This document shows positions 9,241 to 18,392 of a stretch of DNA of 64,000 bases, piece after piece. Numbering within the stretch: the first letter of the stretch is position 1; every line of letters starts with the position of its first letter. The position numbers were made by a program, and so were the translations under genes. Source of the DNA: JAPORY01 sp965215385 (lineage in GTDB: Bacteria; Pseudomonadota; Alphaproteobacteria; Rhodobacterales; Rhodobacteraceae); NCBI GenBank assembly GCA_965215385.1, contig OZ244059.1, positions 2,976,001-3,040,000 on the forward strand, written 5' to 3'. The notes below the pieces were generated by a model, which saw only the letters and a program-made list of their open reading frames with translations, did no database searches and had not been told where the DNA came from.

Positions 9241-10701
9241 ATGACGATCAATCCGAACCCGAAAGCCAGTCATTTCGTTAATGGGACCTACATTGACGAC
9301 AGCGATGGCAAAATGATTGAGGTGATTTATCCTGGCACCGAGGCGGGCATTGCGACGGTTCATGCAGCGACTTCGAAAATTATCGAACACGCGTTCCTAT
9401 CTGCAACGACCGCCCAAACCGATTGGGCGCAATGGAGCGGAACGGAACGCGGCCGGGTATTGCGACGGGCGGCTGCAATTATGCGCTCGCTCAATCATGA
9501 CTTAAGCGTCCTTGAGACCTATGATACCGGTAAGCCTTATCAAGAAACATCGGTTGCTGACGCAACATCAGGGGCCGATGCTCTGGAGTATTTTGGTGGG
9601 CTGGCGGCGACCTTGACCGGTGAGCATATCCAACTTGCGGATGGCAATTGGGCCTATACGCGGCGAGAACCGCTCGGGGTCTGTGTTGGGATTGGTGCTT
9701 GGAACTACCCGACGCAAATCGCGTGCTGGAAGGCGGCCCCCGCGCTCGCCTGCGGAAATTCGATGATATTCAAGCCGTCAGAGACCACGCCCTTATGTGC
9801 TCTCAAGGTCGCTGAAATTCTCTTTGAGGCGGGATTGCCTGCGGGCGTTTTTAACGTCATTCAAGGTCAGGCCGATGTCGGTGAGTCGCTAATAAAAGAT
9901 TCGCGGGTCGATAAAGTCTCGCTCACGGGTTCGGTGCCAACCGGGTCAAAGGTCTATGCTGCCGCTGCTGCAAGCCTTAAGCCTGTCACGATGGAACTTG
10001 GCGGAAAATCGCCGCTGATTATTTTTGCGGACGCTGATATTGAGAACGCTGTTTCCGGTGCAATTATGGGAAATTTCTACTCGTCGGGGCAGGTATGTTC
10101 GAACGGTACCCGCGTCTTTGTAGAACGGCAGATTAAGGCTCTCTTTCTTGAGCGGCTAATGGAACGATTGACGGCCGTTATTGTTGGGGATCCACAAGAC
10201 CCGCTGACGAATTATGGTCCTTTGGTCAGTGAGCAGCAATTGGCGACTGTTCAAGATTATGTGCGCAAAGGGATTGACGAGGGCGCACGGCTAGTGACGG
10301 GCGGGAAACGGTACCAGCGCACCGGGTACTTTATGCAACCGACAGTTTTTGCGGATGTAACGGATGATATGACGATCGCGCAAGAAGAGATCTTCGGACC
10401 TGTCATGTCGGTTTTGGATTTTGAAACCGAGGCGGAGGTAATAGCGAGAGCTAATCGGACCGATTTTGGCTTGGCAGCGGGTGTGTTTACGAGAGATTTG
10501 GCCCGAGCGCACCGTATTATTGCCCAAATTGAAGCGGGAACCTGCTTTATTAATTCTTATAACGATGCTCCAGTTGAGGTGCCATTTGGTGGCATGAAAC
10601 TGTCGGGCGTCGGTCGCGAGAATGCGCGTGCCGCGGTCGAGCACTATTCGCAGTTGAAATCGGTATTTGTCCGCATGGGAGATTTACCAGCACCCTATTG
10701 A
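9241..10701 (+). CDS. betB: Betaine aldehyde dehydrogenase
   Basis: This NAD(P)-dependent aldehyde dehydrogenase oxidises betaine aldehyde to the osmoprotectant glycine betaine. It is 486 residues, the family norm. Visible features are the NAD-binding GAWNYPTQIACWKAAPALA region, the general-base motif ELGGKSPLI, the nucleophile Cys286 in SSGQVCSNGTRVFVE, and the C-terminal PFGGMKLSGVGREN. The strong resemblance to BetB over its length supports the substrate, but choline dehydrogenase (betA) and the betI regulator are not adjacent, so other aldehydes remain possible. A weak GGAAG lies 4 bases before the ATG. Confidence 0.85.
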   Translation: MTINPNPKASHFVNGTYIDDSDGKMIEVIYPGTEAGIATVHAATSKIIEHAFLSATTAQTDWAQWSGTERGRVLRRAAAIMRSLNHDLSVLETYDTGKPYQETSVADATSGADALEYFGGLAATLTGEHIQLADGNWAYTRREPLGVCVGIGAWNYPTQIACWKAAPALACGNSMIFKPSETTPLCALKVAEILFEAGLPAGVFNVIQGQADVGESLIKDSRVDKVSLTGSVPTGSKVYAAAAASLKPVTMELGGKSPLIIFADADIENAVSGAIMGNFYSSGQVCSNGTRVFVERQIKALFLERLMERLTAVIVGDPQDPLTNYGPLVSEQQLATVQDYVRKGIDEGARLVTGGKRYQRTGYFMQPTVFADVTDDMTIAQEEIFGPVMSVLDFETEAEVIARANRTDFGLAAGVFTRDLARAHRIIAQIEAGTCFINSYNDAPVEVPFGGMKLSGVGRENARAAVEHYSQLKSVFVRMGDLPAPY

Positions 10702-10736
10702 GGCCGGGCACTGGAAGTTGGCGTTGACGACTCGAC

Positions 10737-10795
10737 GTTACGCGAACGCGATCCCCCGCGTGGGCTGGACGTAACTCGGTCTGCGTTCGCGTGAC
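10737..10795. repeat. Long-spaced inverted repeat after betB
   Basis: Arms GTTACGCGAACGC (10737-10749) and GCGTTCGCGTGAC (10783-10795) pair over 13 positions with one G-U-type mismatch and a 33-base loop. It lies in the 270-bp gap between the convergent betB and MFS genes, so it could fold in either transcript. There is no U-run. Its role is unknown. Confidence 0.4.
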
Positions 10796-10972
10796 GCGAT
10801 GTGCTGCGCAAACTCTTATCGACGCAGGCTGCCGCTATTGTTACGGCTCCCCGCTAACGCTGGCGATGACATTTCTTGCGCTTGACGCCTGCTAGCGGAA
10901 TGTTTTCGGACCGGGTAACGCACTGCTCGGTGCCTACCGAACGATTGCGAAATCAGTCTTGCGCAGTAGTCC

Positions 10973-12190
10973 TTATCGCTTCAATTGCCGTTCGCGCCAA
11001 AGGACAAATTGAATGGCTGCTAAGCCGAGCGCGGCGGTAGCGAACATCAACCACAACAGCGGCATCGCACCCGTCTCCGGCGCAAGTAACACGCCAGCGA
11101 GGGCACTCAACGCGGCACCACCGCCAATCATCAGCGAGCCCCCTAATCCAGCGGCGGTGCCGGCAAGATGCGGGCGCACCGATAGCATGCCCGCTGTCGC
11201 ATTTGGTAATGTCATGCCATTGCCGATACCGACGAACGTCATAAAGCCAAAAAAGATATACACGTTGCCCTGTCCGTACAAAAAGATCAGCAGCAATATC
11301 ATGAGACCAACAGCGTTCACACCACAGCCCCAGAAGACCATCTGATTAATCCCAAATCGAATGGAAAAGCGCCCGGAGAGAAAGTTTCCGAAGAAATATC
11401 CAAGTGCTGGGGCCCCAAAAAATATTCCTAACTGCGAACTTGATAAACCAAACAACTCAGTGCCGACAAAGGGGGCACCGCCAAGATAGGCAAAAAATGC
11501 TCCTGATGATAGGGCCGCGGCGGTTGCATAGCCCCAGAATCGCGGCGAGCGAAACAATTCTGGATACTCGCGAAACTGTTGAATGAGCGAACGATCACTA
11601 GCAACCGCGGTTTCACCAAGATCGGCTTGAATGAGCCAAATACACAAGAAACCGAGTAGGAACAGTGTCCAGAAACTGGCCTGCCAACCAAGCAATTCGT
11701 CCAGAAATCCGCCGATGGCAGGGCCGAGCATAGGCGCAATCGCCATGCCCATCGTGACATATCCGATCATTGAGGCGGCCTGATCATCGAGGTACATGTC
11801 ACGCACAACGGCGCGGCTGATGACCATGGTAACCGAGACGATGGCCTGCATCATTCGAAACAGCAGAAAAACAGTCGCATTCGGCGCAAAAATACAGCCA
11901 AGCGTCGCGAGCAAGAACAGCCCGACTCCCCATAGGAGAACCGGTCGGCGGCCATATTTGTCCGATAGCGGTCCGATTACGAGTTGCAAGATTGCAGTTG
12001 CTGCGAAATAAACCGCAACTGATAGCTGGATGACACGATAGTCGGCATCAAAGTAGAGTGCCATCTGTGGCAAACTTGGCAAGAAAATATTCATCGCCAG
12101 TGCCGATAGCCCCGAAATGAGAATCAAGGTTGCGACATGCGGCGGAGAACTGCGATCCAAAAATCGCGGTGGATTTTGCGTATTTGTCAT
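10973..12190 (-). CDS. Bcr/CflA-type multidrug efflux MFS transporter
   Basis: An inner-membrane proton-driven exporter of the drug:H+ antiporter (12-helix) group. The protein is 405 residues with twelve hydrophobic segments. Diagnostic strings are the N-terminal SGLSALAMNIFLPSLPQMA, the loop motif GPLSDKYGRRPVLLWG (motif A), and the helix-5 region GPAIGGFLDELLGW (motif C). These are typical of the Bcr/CflA branch, whose members export bicyclomycin, chloramphenicol or sulfonamides; the substrate here cannot be told. It is convergent with betB and divergent from pccB. No local regulator gene was seen. Confidence 0.85.
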   Translation of the reverse strand: MTNTQNPPRFLDRSSPPHVATLILISGLSALAMNIFLPSLPQMALYFDADYRVIQLSVAVYFAATAILQLVIGPLSDKYGRRPVLLWGVGLFLLATLGCIFAPNATVFLLFRMMQAIVSVTMVISRAVVRDMYLDDQAASMIGYVTMGMAIAPMLGPAIGGFLDELLGWQASFWTLFLLGFLCIWLIQADLGETAVASDRSLIQQFREYPELFRSPRFWGYATAAALSSGAFFAYLGGAPFVGTELFGLSSSQLGIFFGAPALGYFFGNFLSGRFSIRFGINQMVFWGCGVNAVGLMILLLIFLYGQGNVYIFFGFMTFVGIGNGMTLPNATAGMLSVRPHLAGTAAGLGGSLMIGGGAALSALAGVLLAPETGAMPLLWLMFATAALGLAAIQFVLWRERQLKR

Positions 12191-12359
12191 TGGTTTTTTT
12201 TGTATTTGTTGCTCGCAAGCTTGTCGATTCTAACCCCTCGACAAGTCTCGAAAGTTTATGCTCAAGCGTGTTCCCAACCGACCAAGCTTCAAGACCGCTC
12301 AATAACGTGCTAGGAGCGAGTACTCAATTCTGCCGTCAAGGTGACACGAGGTTTACATA

Positions 12360-13892
12360 ATGGATGATATTTTAATGGAATTAGAGCGTCGTCGTGAGAC
12401 AGCACGGCAAGGCGGCGGACAAGAACGGACCGTTGCGCAGCACGGTCGTGGCAAGCTCACCGCCCGTGAGCGGCTTGAGCTATTGCTGGATGCGGATAGT
12501 TTTGAAGAGTTCGACATGTTTGTCGTCCATCGCTGTATTGATTTTGGCATGGAGAAGCAACGGCCCTCTGGCGATGGCGTCGTAACGGGATGGGGAACGA
12601 TAAATGGTCGCCTTGTTTATGTATTTTCGCAAGATTTCCGTGTCCTTGGCGGCTCGGTGTCGGCAACCCATGCCCAAAAAATCTGCAAAGTCATGGATAT
12701 GGCGATTCAGAACGGGGCACCGATTATTGGACTGAATGACTCGGGCGGTGCGCGCATCCAAGAGGGGGTCGACTCACTTGCTGGTTACGGCGAAGTCTTT
12801 CAGCGCAATATTGAAGCATCAGGCGTTATTCCTCAAATCAGTGTAATTATGGGACCTTGTGCCGGCGGTGCCGTTTACTCACCAGCAATGACCGACTTTA
12901 TTTTTATGGTTAAAGATTCGTCCTATATGTTTGTTACGGGTCCTGACGTGGTCAAGACCGTGACCAATGAGCAGGTGACGGCAGAAGAATTGGGCGGGGC
13001 CAAAACGCATACGCGCAAGTCATCGGTTGCTGATGCCGCTTTTGAAAATGACGTCGAGACCCTACAGCAAGTGCGCCGTTTGTTTGATTTTTTGCCACTC
13101 AACAATCTATCAAAGCCACCAACACGGCCAGTTTTTGATGATCCAGAACGCTACGAGATGTCACTGGATACGCTTCTGCCTGATAATCCGAACCAGCCCT
13201 ATGACATGAAGGAACTGATTGAAAAAGTTGCGGATGAAGCCGATTTCTTTGAGATCCAAGCAGAGTTCGCGAAAAATATCATCACTGGCTTCATTCGCTT
13301 AGACGGCCATACGATTGGCGTTGTCGCTAACCAACCTCTCGTGCTAGCGGGGGTATTAGATATTGCTTCGGCGCGCAAGGCAGCTCGTTTTGTTCGCTTT
13401 TGTGATTGTTTCGAAATCCCGATCCTAACCTTTGTCGATGTACCAGGCTTTCTGCCGGGAACGGGCCAAGAGTATGACGGCGTGATTAAACATGGGGCGA
13501 AACTACTATTTGCCTACGGTGAGGCTACGGTACCAAAGGTAACGATTATTGTTCGAAAGGCCTATGGCGGTGCGTATGTTGTTATGGCATCTAAGCACCT
13601 TCGGGGCGATGTCAATTATGCTTGGCCGATGGCAGAAATTGCCGTCATGGGGGCGCGTGGAGCCGCTGAGATCATTCATCGCCCCGATCTCAAAAATCTA
13701 GATCGAATTGCGCAACATACCGCCGCGTACGAAAAACGCTTCGCCAATCCTTTTGTTGCAGCCGAGCGCGGTTTCATTGACGACGTGATACGCCCACACT
13801 CAACGCGAAAACGAGTGGCAAGGGCATTTGAGACGTTGCGCCGTAAGCAGACGAAAATCCCGTGGAAAAAGCATGACAATATCCCGCTCTGA
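12360..13892 (+). CDS. pccB: Propionyl-CoA carboxylase beta subunit
   Basis: The carboxyltransferase subunit moves CO2 from biotin to propionyl-CoA to form methylmalonyl-CoA. It has 510 residues with the two crotonase-like halves. The N half carries SGGARIQEGVDSLAGYGEVF and IMGPCAGGAVYSPAMTDF; the C half carries FVDVPGFLPGTGQEYDG and RKAYGGAYVVMASKHL, the oxyanion-hole glycine segments. A GAGG site lies 9 bases before the ATG. The biotin subunit PccA is encoded 1.5 kb downstream with two small genes between, an arrangement familiar from Rhodobacterales. Preference for propionyl- over acetyl-CoA is inferred from the nearby mutase. Confidence 0.93.
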   Translation: MDDILMELERRRETARQGGGQERTVAQHGRGKLTARERLELLLDADSFEEFDMFVVHRCIDFGMEKQRPSGDGVVTGWGTINGRLVYVFSQDFRVLGGSVSATHAQKICKVMDMAIQNGAPIIGLNDSGGARIQEGVDSLAGYGEVFQRNIEASGVIPQISVIMGPCAGGAVYSPAMTDFIFMVKDSSYMFVTGPDVVKTVTNEQVTAEELGGAKTHTRKSSVADAAFENDVETLQQVRRLFDFLPLNNLSKPPTRPVFDDPERYEMSLDTLLPDNPNQPYDMKELIEKVADEADFFEIQAEFAKNIITGFIRLDGHTIGVVANQPLVLAGVLDIASARKAARFVRFCDCFEIPILTFVDVPGFLPGTGQEYDGVIKHGAKLLFAYGEATVPKVTIIVRKAYGGAYVVMASKHLRGDVNYAWPMAEIAVMGARGAAEIIHRPDLKNLDRIAQHTAAYEKRFANPFVAAERGFIDDVIRPHSTRKRVARAFETLRRKQTKIPWKKHDNIPL

Positions 13893-14214
13893 CTAGGCAC
13901 TGAGCAACCGGCAGTCTGGCTGCGACCGCTCTGGAGTTCATTGACGTTTTGGTGTGCGTTGTGGTCTTGTGGCGCAACTCCTCTAACGGGCTGCTGTTTG
14001 CGGAGGGGTCGGCACTCTCCACATCCACTAGTTGCAACAGTGTCGATACGCTGTTTACAAGCAACAGCTATTCTGCTTCTTGCATTCTAAGCGGTTGCCT
14101 TTTCGAATCTCGACCGCTAGAAGGGTCGGAAAGGTGGAAAATTGGCCTTATTTTTTCGTCAAAAAAACGTCTGATCTGAGTCGTTCTTTTTTGCATTCTA
14201 ATCAGGAGATCCAG
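13893..14214. other. Gap without a gene
   Basis: About 320 bp between pccB and the small lipoprotein gene. No frame with plausible coding character was found. It should hold the lipoprotein promoter; AGGAG at about 14204 is the ribosome binding site. Confidence 0.4.
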
Positions 14215-14346
14215 ATGTCAAAGAGCATCAAATTAATCACTGTTGCCGGTCTTCTCGCGGTACTCGCCGCGTGCCAAGCTCCGATGGAAGAAATGGCACC
14301 CGAGCCAATTTCTGAGGAGCCCATGGAAATGACCAAGCACGGTTAG
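14215..14346 (+). CDS. Small lipoprotein (43 residues)
   Basis: A short gene with a good AGGAG 7 bases before the ATG. The product starts with a basic n-region (MSKSIK), a hydrophobic stretch (LITVAGLLAV) and a lipobox LAAC-Q, so it should be lipidated on Cys20. The mature part is only 24 residues, Pro/Glu/Met-rich and acidic (ending MEMTKHG). An intrinsic terminator follows directly, so it is its own transcription unit or the end of one. Small lipoproteins occur at this place between pccB and pccA in related genomes; the function is unknown. Confidence 0.75.
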   Translation: MSKSIKLITVAGLLAVLAACQAPMEEMAPEPISEEPMEMTKHG

Positions 14347-14353
14347 TTTTTGG

Positions 14354-14386
14354 CGCGGGGGAGTATGGTTACTTACCCCGCGTTTC
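14354..14386 (+). terminator. Intrinsic terminator after small lipoprotein
   Basis: Stem CGCGGGG (14354-14360) pairs perfectly with CCCCGCG (14376-14382) across a 15-base loop, followed by TTTCTT. It starts 8 bases after the lipoprotein stop codon. Confidence 0.7.
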
Positions 14387-14417
14387 TTCTGCTTGAGAAC
14401 GGGTCAATCGTTCGTAC

Positions 14418-14777
14418 ATGGTCAAGCATAAGGGCTTCCCCTCCCGTTTAGCCGGTACCAATTTCCAATTTACCATTCGTCGCGCCAATCCGCAGGGTGC
14501 GACGAGATTGCGGCGTCGTGAACGCTTTGGTGATCGGCGAGCTTCAGATGTGCGCGCCGACCAAGGCTTCTTGGCGGCTCTTTGGGAAAATTTTTCGGAT
14601 CAGCCTTTTCCGCGTGGCAACCTTGATGCTGGCCGCCTGAGTTGGCTATTTGGTCGTGAGGTGATTCCGGCTGAGGATCCATTTGATCCCGAAAATTATG
14701 GGGCACTACTCGTCATTGACCTGCGAATTGCCCGACAAACATATCCGCAAATCTTTGAAGACGTGTCGATTGATTAG
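14418..14777 (+). CDS. Conserved hypothetical protein in the pcc island
   Basis: A 119-residue basic protein beginning MVKHKGFPSRLAGTNFQF and containing RRANPQGATRLRRRERFGD. No signal peptide, membrane helix or metal motif is visible. I have no function for it. Its position between pccB and pccA and its N-terminal wording fit a small protein seen at the same place in Rhodobacterales, which is why it is listed despite a weak ribosome binding site. No other frame in this stretch looks coding. The start could also be further in. Confidence 0.5.
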   Translation: MVKHKGFPSRLAGTNFQFTIRRANPQGATRLRRRERFGDRRASDVRADQGFLAALWENFSDQPFPRGNLDAGRLSWLFGREVIPAEDPFDPENYGALLVIDLRIARQTYPQIFEDVSID

Positions 14778-15370
14778 TCAAAATTTAAGTGAACCAGCGG
14801 CTCACGGCAAAACACGAGGTCATCACCCGCCCAGTGATCGCCGATACGAACCGCAAGAGAAAAGGCGGACTCTCAATCTCTGCTGTTGTGCACTTGCGGC
14901 AGGGGTAGCATTAATCGTGTCGCAACCCAATCAAGTTCTCACGACAAGCCGTTCTTTCGCCGTCGCGAGTTGACAAAATCACTGTGGTCGCTTCCGAAAA
15001 ATTCTTACCAGACCAATTCAATAGTTGCCGCATATGGTGGTGTTGACGCGAACCAATACATTGACTCCGACCTTAGAAGGGTACCGCTATCGAAGTTCAA
15101 GCAAGACTCCTACAGCGATCTGTGCCAGCGAATGAAATAACCTTAGATTTGCAGCCGCTTGTGCCCATTGACTTTCTTTTTCATTGTCATCGGGGATAAA
15201 GATTTGTTCGTCTATGAACCAGCGAGTCAGCACCACCTCACAAAGGTAACAATATCGACTTGTGTCGAAAGGCGAAACCCAATTGAAAGTGGCATTCAAC
15301 GGTCGGCTAGTTTAGTCACAAGGCTCCAGTAAATCTGCTAAGACGATAAATAGAGTAAATGGGCAGGGCC
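14778..15370. other. Gap without a gene
   Basis: About 590 bp upstream of pccA. Short open frames exist on both strands, but none has a ribosome binding site or recognisable product. It may contain a lost gene of the pcc island. The pccA promoter must lie in its 3' part. Confidence 0.4.
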
Positions 15371-17422
15371 ATGTTTAACAAAATTCTAGTCGCGAATCGG
15401 GGCGAGATCGCTTGTCGCGTCATTAAAACTGCCAAAAAAATGGGGATCGCTACCGTTGCCGTCTACTCGGAGGCAGATCACCGTGCCCTGCATGTTCAGA
15501 TGGCCGACGAGTCGGTCCCAATCGGGCCAGCCCCCGCTCGCCAATCTTACATCGACATCGATCGCGTGGTGCAGGCTGCCCGCAATACCAATGCCGACGC
15601 CGTTCACCCCGGCTACGGATTTCTATCTGAGAATGCCGAGTTTGCGGAGGCTCTGGCGGCACACGATATTGCGTTCATTGGTCCGTCGCCAACCGCGATT
15701 GAAGCAATGGGTGATAAAATAACCTCAAAAAAGATCGCAATTGCGGCCACTGTCAACACCGTCCCCGGTCATATCGGCCTCGTCGAGACGGCGGCGGAAG
15801 CGGCCGAAATCGCTCAAGAAATTGGCTTTCCCGTGATGATTAAAGCTAGTGCTGGCGGTGGCGGTAAAGGTATGCGAGTCGCTTGGTCGCATCAAGATGT
15901 CGTTGAAGGTTTCGAGTCCTCTCGCAACGAAGCAACAAGTTCGTTCGGCGACGACCGAATCTTTATTGAGAAGTTTATTGCACGACCTCGCCATATCGAA
16001 ATTCAAGTACTGTTCGACCAACACGGTAACGGTATTTTTTTGGGTGAGCGCGAATGCTCAGTGCAAAGGCGGAATCAAAAAGTGATCGAGGAGGCTCCTT
16101 CACCATTCTTGGATCAGAACGCCCGGGAAGCGATGGGCTCCCAAGCCGTCGCACTCGCCAAGGCGGTAAACTATTCGAGCGCGGGCACCGTCGAATTCAT
16201 CGTGGACGAAAATCGTGATTTCTTTTTTCTCGAGATGAACACCCGCCTACAGGTCGAACATCCCGTAACCGAACTCATTACTGGTATTGATCTGGTCGAG
16301 CAAATGATACGCATCGCTGCTGGTGAGACACTGTTGCTTAAACAAGCGGATGTGAAGCTCAATGGATGGGCAATCGAAAGCCGACTGTATGCCGAAGATC
16401 CCTATCGGAACTTTATGCCGTCTATCGGTCGATTAACCCGCTATCGCCCACCAACAGAAGTTGCAGCGGGTCCTATGCTAGCGAAGAAAACTTGGCACGA
16501 TATTGCCGCGGTTGGCGAGGTGGCCGTTCGCAACGATACTGGCGTTTATGAAGGGGGTGAAATCAGCGTACACTACGATCCAATGGTCGCAAAGTTATGC
16601 ACTTGGGGCCAAGATCGCGAGGCCGCGCTTTCGACAATGCGAGGAGCGCTAGACACTTTCGAGGTAGAGGGAATTGGGCATAACTTACCGTTTATTTCGG
16701 CAGTGATTGATCACCCAGACTTTATCGCCGGTGATATCACCACGCAATTCATCACTGAGCATTATGCGGCGGGATTTACAGGGGTCGTTTTGGCGAAAGA
16801 CGATTTGCGACGCACGATAGCGGCTTGCTTAGCCATGCATCATAGGGCCGAAGCTCGCCGAACAAAAGTGTCGGGACGCCTCGGCGGGCACCAGCGAAAG
16901 GTGAGTGACAATTGGGTGATATTGGCGCAAGAAGAACAGTTCGTTGTGTCCATCACTAAGGGCAGTGACGTTTTCTTGGTGACCTTTGCTGACGGCGAGA
17001 CCTACAACGTCGTGACTGACTGGACCCCCGGAGACAGTCTAACGCAAGCAACGGTGAACAATCTTAGTGTTGTACTCAAAGTCGACAAGATGATTTGCGG
17101 GTTTCGGATTCGTAGCCGCGGCGCCGATCTTCAGGTACAAATTTTGACGCCGAGACAGGCTGAGCTAAGCGCACTCATGCCCAAAAAACCGGCTGCCGAT
17201 GCATCAAATATGCTCATCTGTCCGATGCCAGGATTAATTACCCGTATCGAGGCGGCGGTTGGACAAGAAGTTCAGGAAGGTCAAAACCTCTGCACGGTGG
17301 AAGCAATGAAAATGGAAAATATTTTACGAGCCGAGCGCAAAGGTATCATAACCAAGATTAACCCATCCGTCGGTGATAGTCTCTCGGTTGACGAGGTCAT
17401 AATGGAATTTGAGCCAACGTGA
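15371..17422 (+). CDS. pccA: Propionyl-CoA carboxylase alpha (biotin) subunit
   Basis: Carries biotin carboxylase and biotin carrier functions: ATP-dependent carboxylation of the tethered biotin, which PccB then uses on propionyl-CoA. It is 683 residues. Domains in order: biotin carboxylase (about 1-450) with the ATP-grasp loop KASAGGGGKGMR and catalytic strings ERECSVQRRNQKVIEEAPS and EMNTRLQVEHPVTE; a BT linker domain; and a C-terminal biotinyl domain with Lys647 in EAMKMEN. The start is set at ATG 15371 (MFNKILVANRGEIACRV), matching the family; an in-frame ATG at 15359 would add four residues. Complete, no broken motif. Confidence 0.95.
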   Translation: MFNKILVANRGEIACRVIKTAKKMGIATVAVYSEADHRALHVQMADESVPIGPAPARQSYIDIDRVVQAARNTNADAVHPGYGFLSENAEFAEALAAHDIAFIGPSPTAIEAMGDKITSKKIAIAATVNTVPGHIGLVETAAEAAEIAQEIGFPVMIKASAGGGGKGMRVAWSHQDVVEGFESSRNEATSSFGDDRIFIEKFIARPRHIEIQVLFDQHGNGIFLGERECSVQRRNQKVIEEAPSPFLDQNAREAMGSQAVALAKAVNYSSAGTVEFIVDENRDFFFLEMNTRLQVEHPVTELITGIDLVEQMIRIAAGETLLLKQADVKLNGWAIESRLYAEDPYRNFMPSIGRLTRYRPPTEVAAGPMLAKKTWHDIAAVGEVAVRNDTGVYEGGEISVHYDPMVAKLCTWGQDREAALSTMRGALDTFEVEGIGHNLPFISAVIDHPDFIAGDITTQFITEHYAAGFTGVVLAKDDLRRTIAACLAMHHRAEARRTKVSGRLGGHQRKVSDNWVILAQEEQFVVSITKGSDVFLVTFADGETYNVVTDWTPGDSLTQATVNNLSVVLKVDKMICGFRIRSRGADLQVQILTPRQAELSALMPKKPAADASNMLICPMPGLITRIEAAVGQEVQEGQNLCTVEAMKMENILRAERKGIITKINPSVGDSLSVDEVIMEFEPT

Positions 17423-17502
17423 ACCGTCGGCTTGATAGTTTCACCGTGGTCTTAGAACGGCAGCATTGGCTTGAGAGGTTTTTTTGGAAACCGGCAGCCA
17501 AA

Positions 17503-17949
17503 TTATTGATCGCCACGCCGCATCCGAATTTCTTGTTGACGCAAAGGCATTTTATCAATTGAGCGCGACAGGTCTCGGACACTCCATGGAAAGGGCTTGC
17601 GGAGATATACCGTTCCGTCTTTGCCAACCAATACTAACATGAAACTTCTAGGTCGTAACCTGCGACGCACGGGAGAAAGTTCGCTGGCATCGGTGTCGGT
17701 GAGAATAACAACATCACGCTCAATCAAATCATCCAGCTGGGCCTCAATCAGATCCATTTGCTCCGAGAAGCGTGGATCTGCCGCCTCGTCCGCAAATACA
17801 ACAAGTGCCCGTTTATCCCACTTGAATTCGGATAAATCCGAGTCACCGGCTGGTCGAATGGTGTCAACTTCCGCAGTTGCGGGCAGATCCGTTGCGAGGC
17901 TAACTGTCGCCATTAGGGTCGCAAATATACCGAGTAAGCAATGCCGCAT
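17503..17949 (-). CDS. DUF4174 exported protein
   Basis: A 148-residue protein with a signal peptide (about residues 1-19, ending SLATD) and a thioredoxin-like DUF4174 domain without the CxxC pair. The family strings are clear: KRALVVFADEAADPRFSEQM, ERDVVILTDTD, LRPRSFMLVLVGKDG and KPFPWSVRDLSRSIDKMP. It should be periplasmic. Function is unknown; in Rhodobacterales it is a constant neighbour of pccA and scpA, here transcribed convergently with pccA (80 bp between stops). Confidence 0.85.
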   Translation of the reverse strand: MRHCLLGIFATLMATVSLATDLPATAEVDTIRPAGDSDLSEFKWDKRALVVFADEAADPRFSEQMDLIEAQLDDLIERDVVILTDTDASELSPVRRRLRPRSFMLVLVGKDGTVYLRKPFPWSVRDLSRSIDKMPLRQQEIRMRRGDQ

Positions 17950-18392
17950 AAAGAAAGCCTTAGTGGAAAAGCAAAATTTTAGGAACGCTAATTTGGGCGA
18001 AAATGAGAATATCTTGAAGGGTTGGGGTGATGATGACTCAAACTATCAACATAGTGTCCATGAAAATTGTATCCAAGAGCAAATGTCGAAGTTGACGGCT
18101 ACCGGTGCCGCAAGCCGCAATAGTGGGTTGTGCAAAATGGGCGGGTTCGGGCAATTGTCATACAAATCACCGCGAGTTCAAGGTGTCACATAGTCTTATC
18201 GGGTGTTGGTGTACGGCAAACGGTGGTTTTTTGCGCAAAAGGAACTCAGCAGCAACGGGAAAAATGCCTTTACGCATGGAAGACAGAGTGAGCTGTGGTA
18301 TAGAGTCGAAGAAGATTTTCGTGTCAATTTTGCCCGCATTACCGTCATGGGTTGCAGCCTGATCAGTTCGAGAGACGCCAAGGAGGTCGATA
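17950..18392. other. Gap without a gene
   Basis: About 440 bp between the divergent DUF4174 gene and scpA, so it holds both promoters. No coding frame or repeat is supported. A strong AAGGAGG lies just before the scpA ATG. Confidence 0.4.

Noticed and set aside
17597..18193. 198-codon plus-strand frame
   Set aside because: It is antisense to the clear DUF4174 gene and then runs through low-complexity intergenic sequence.
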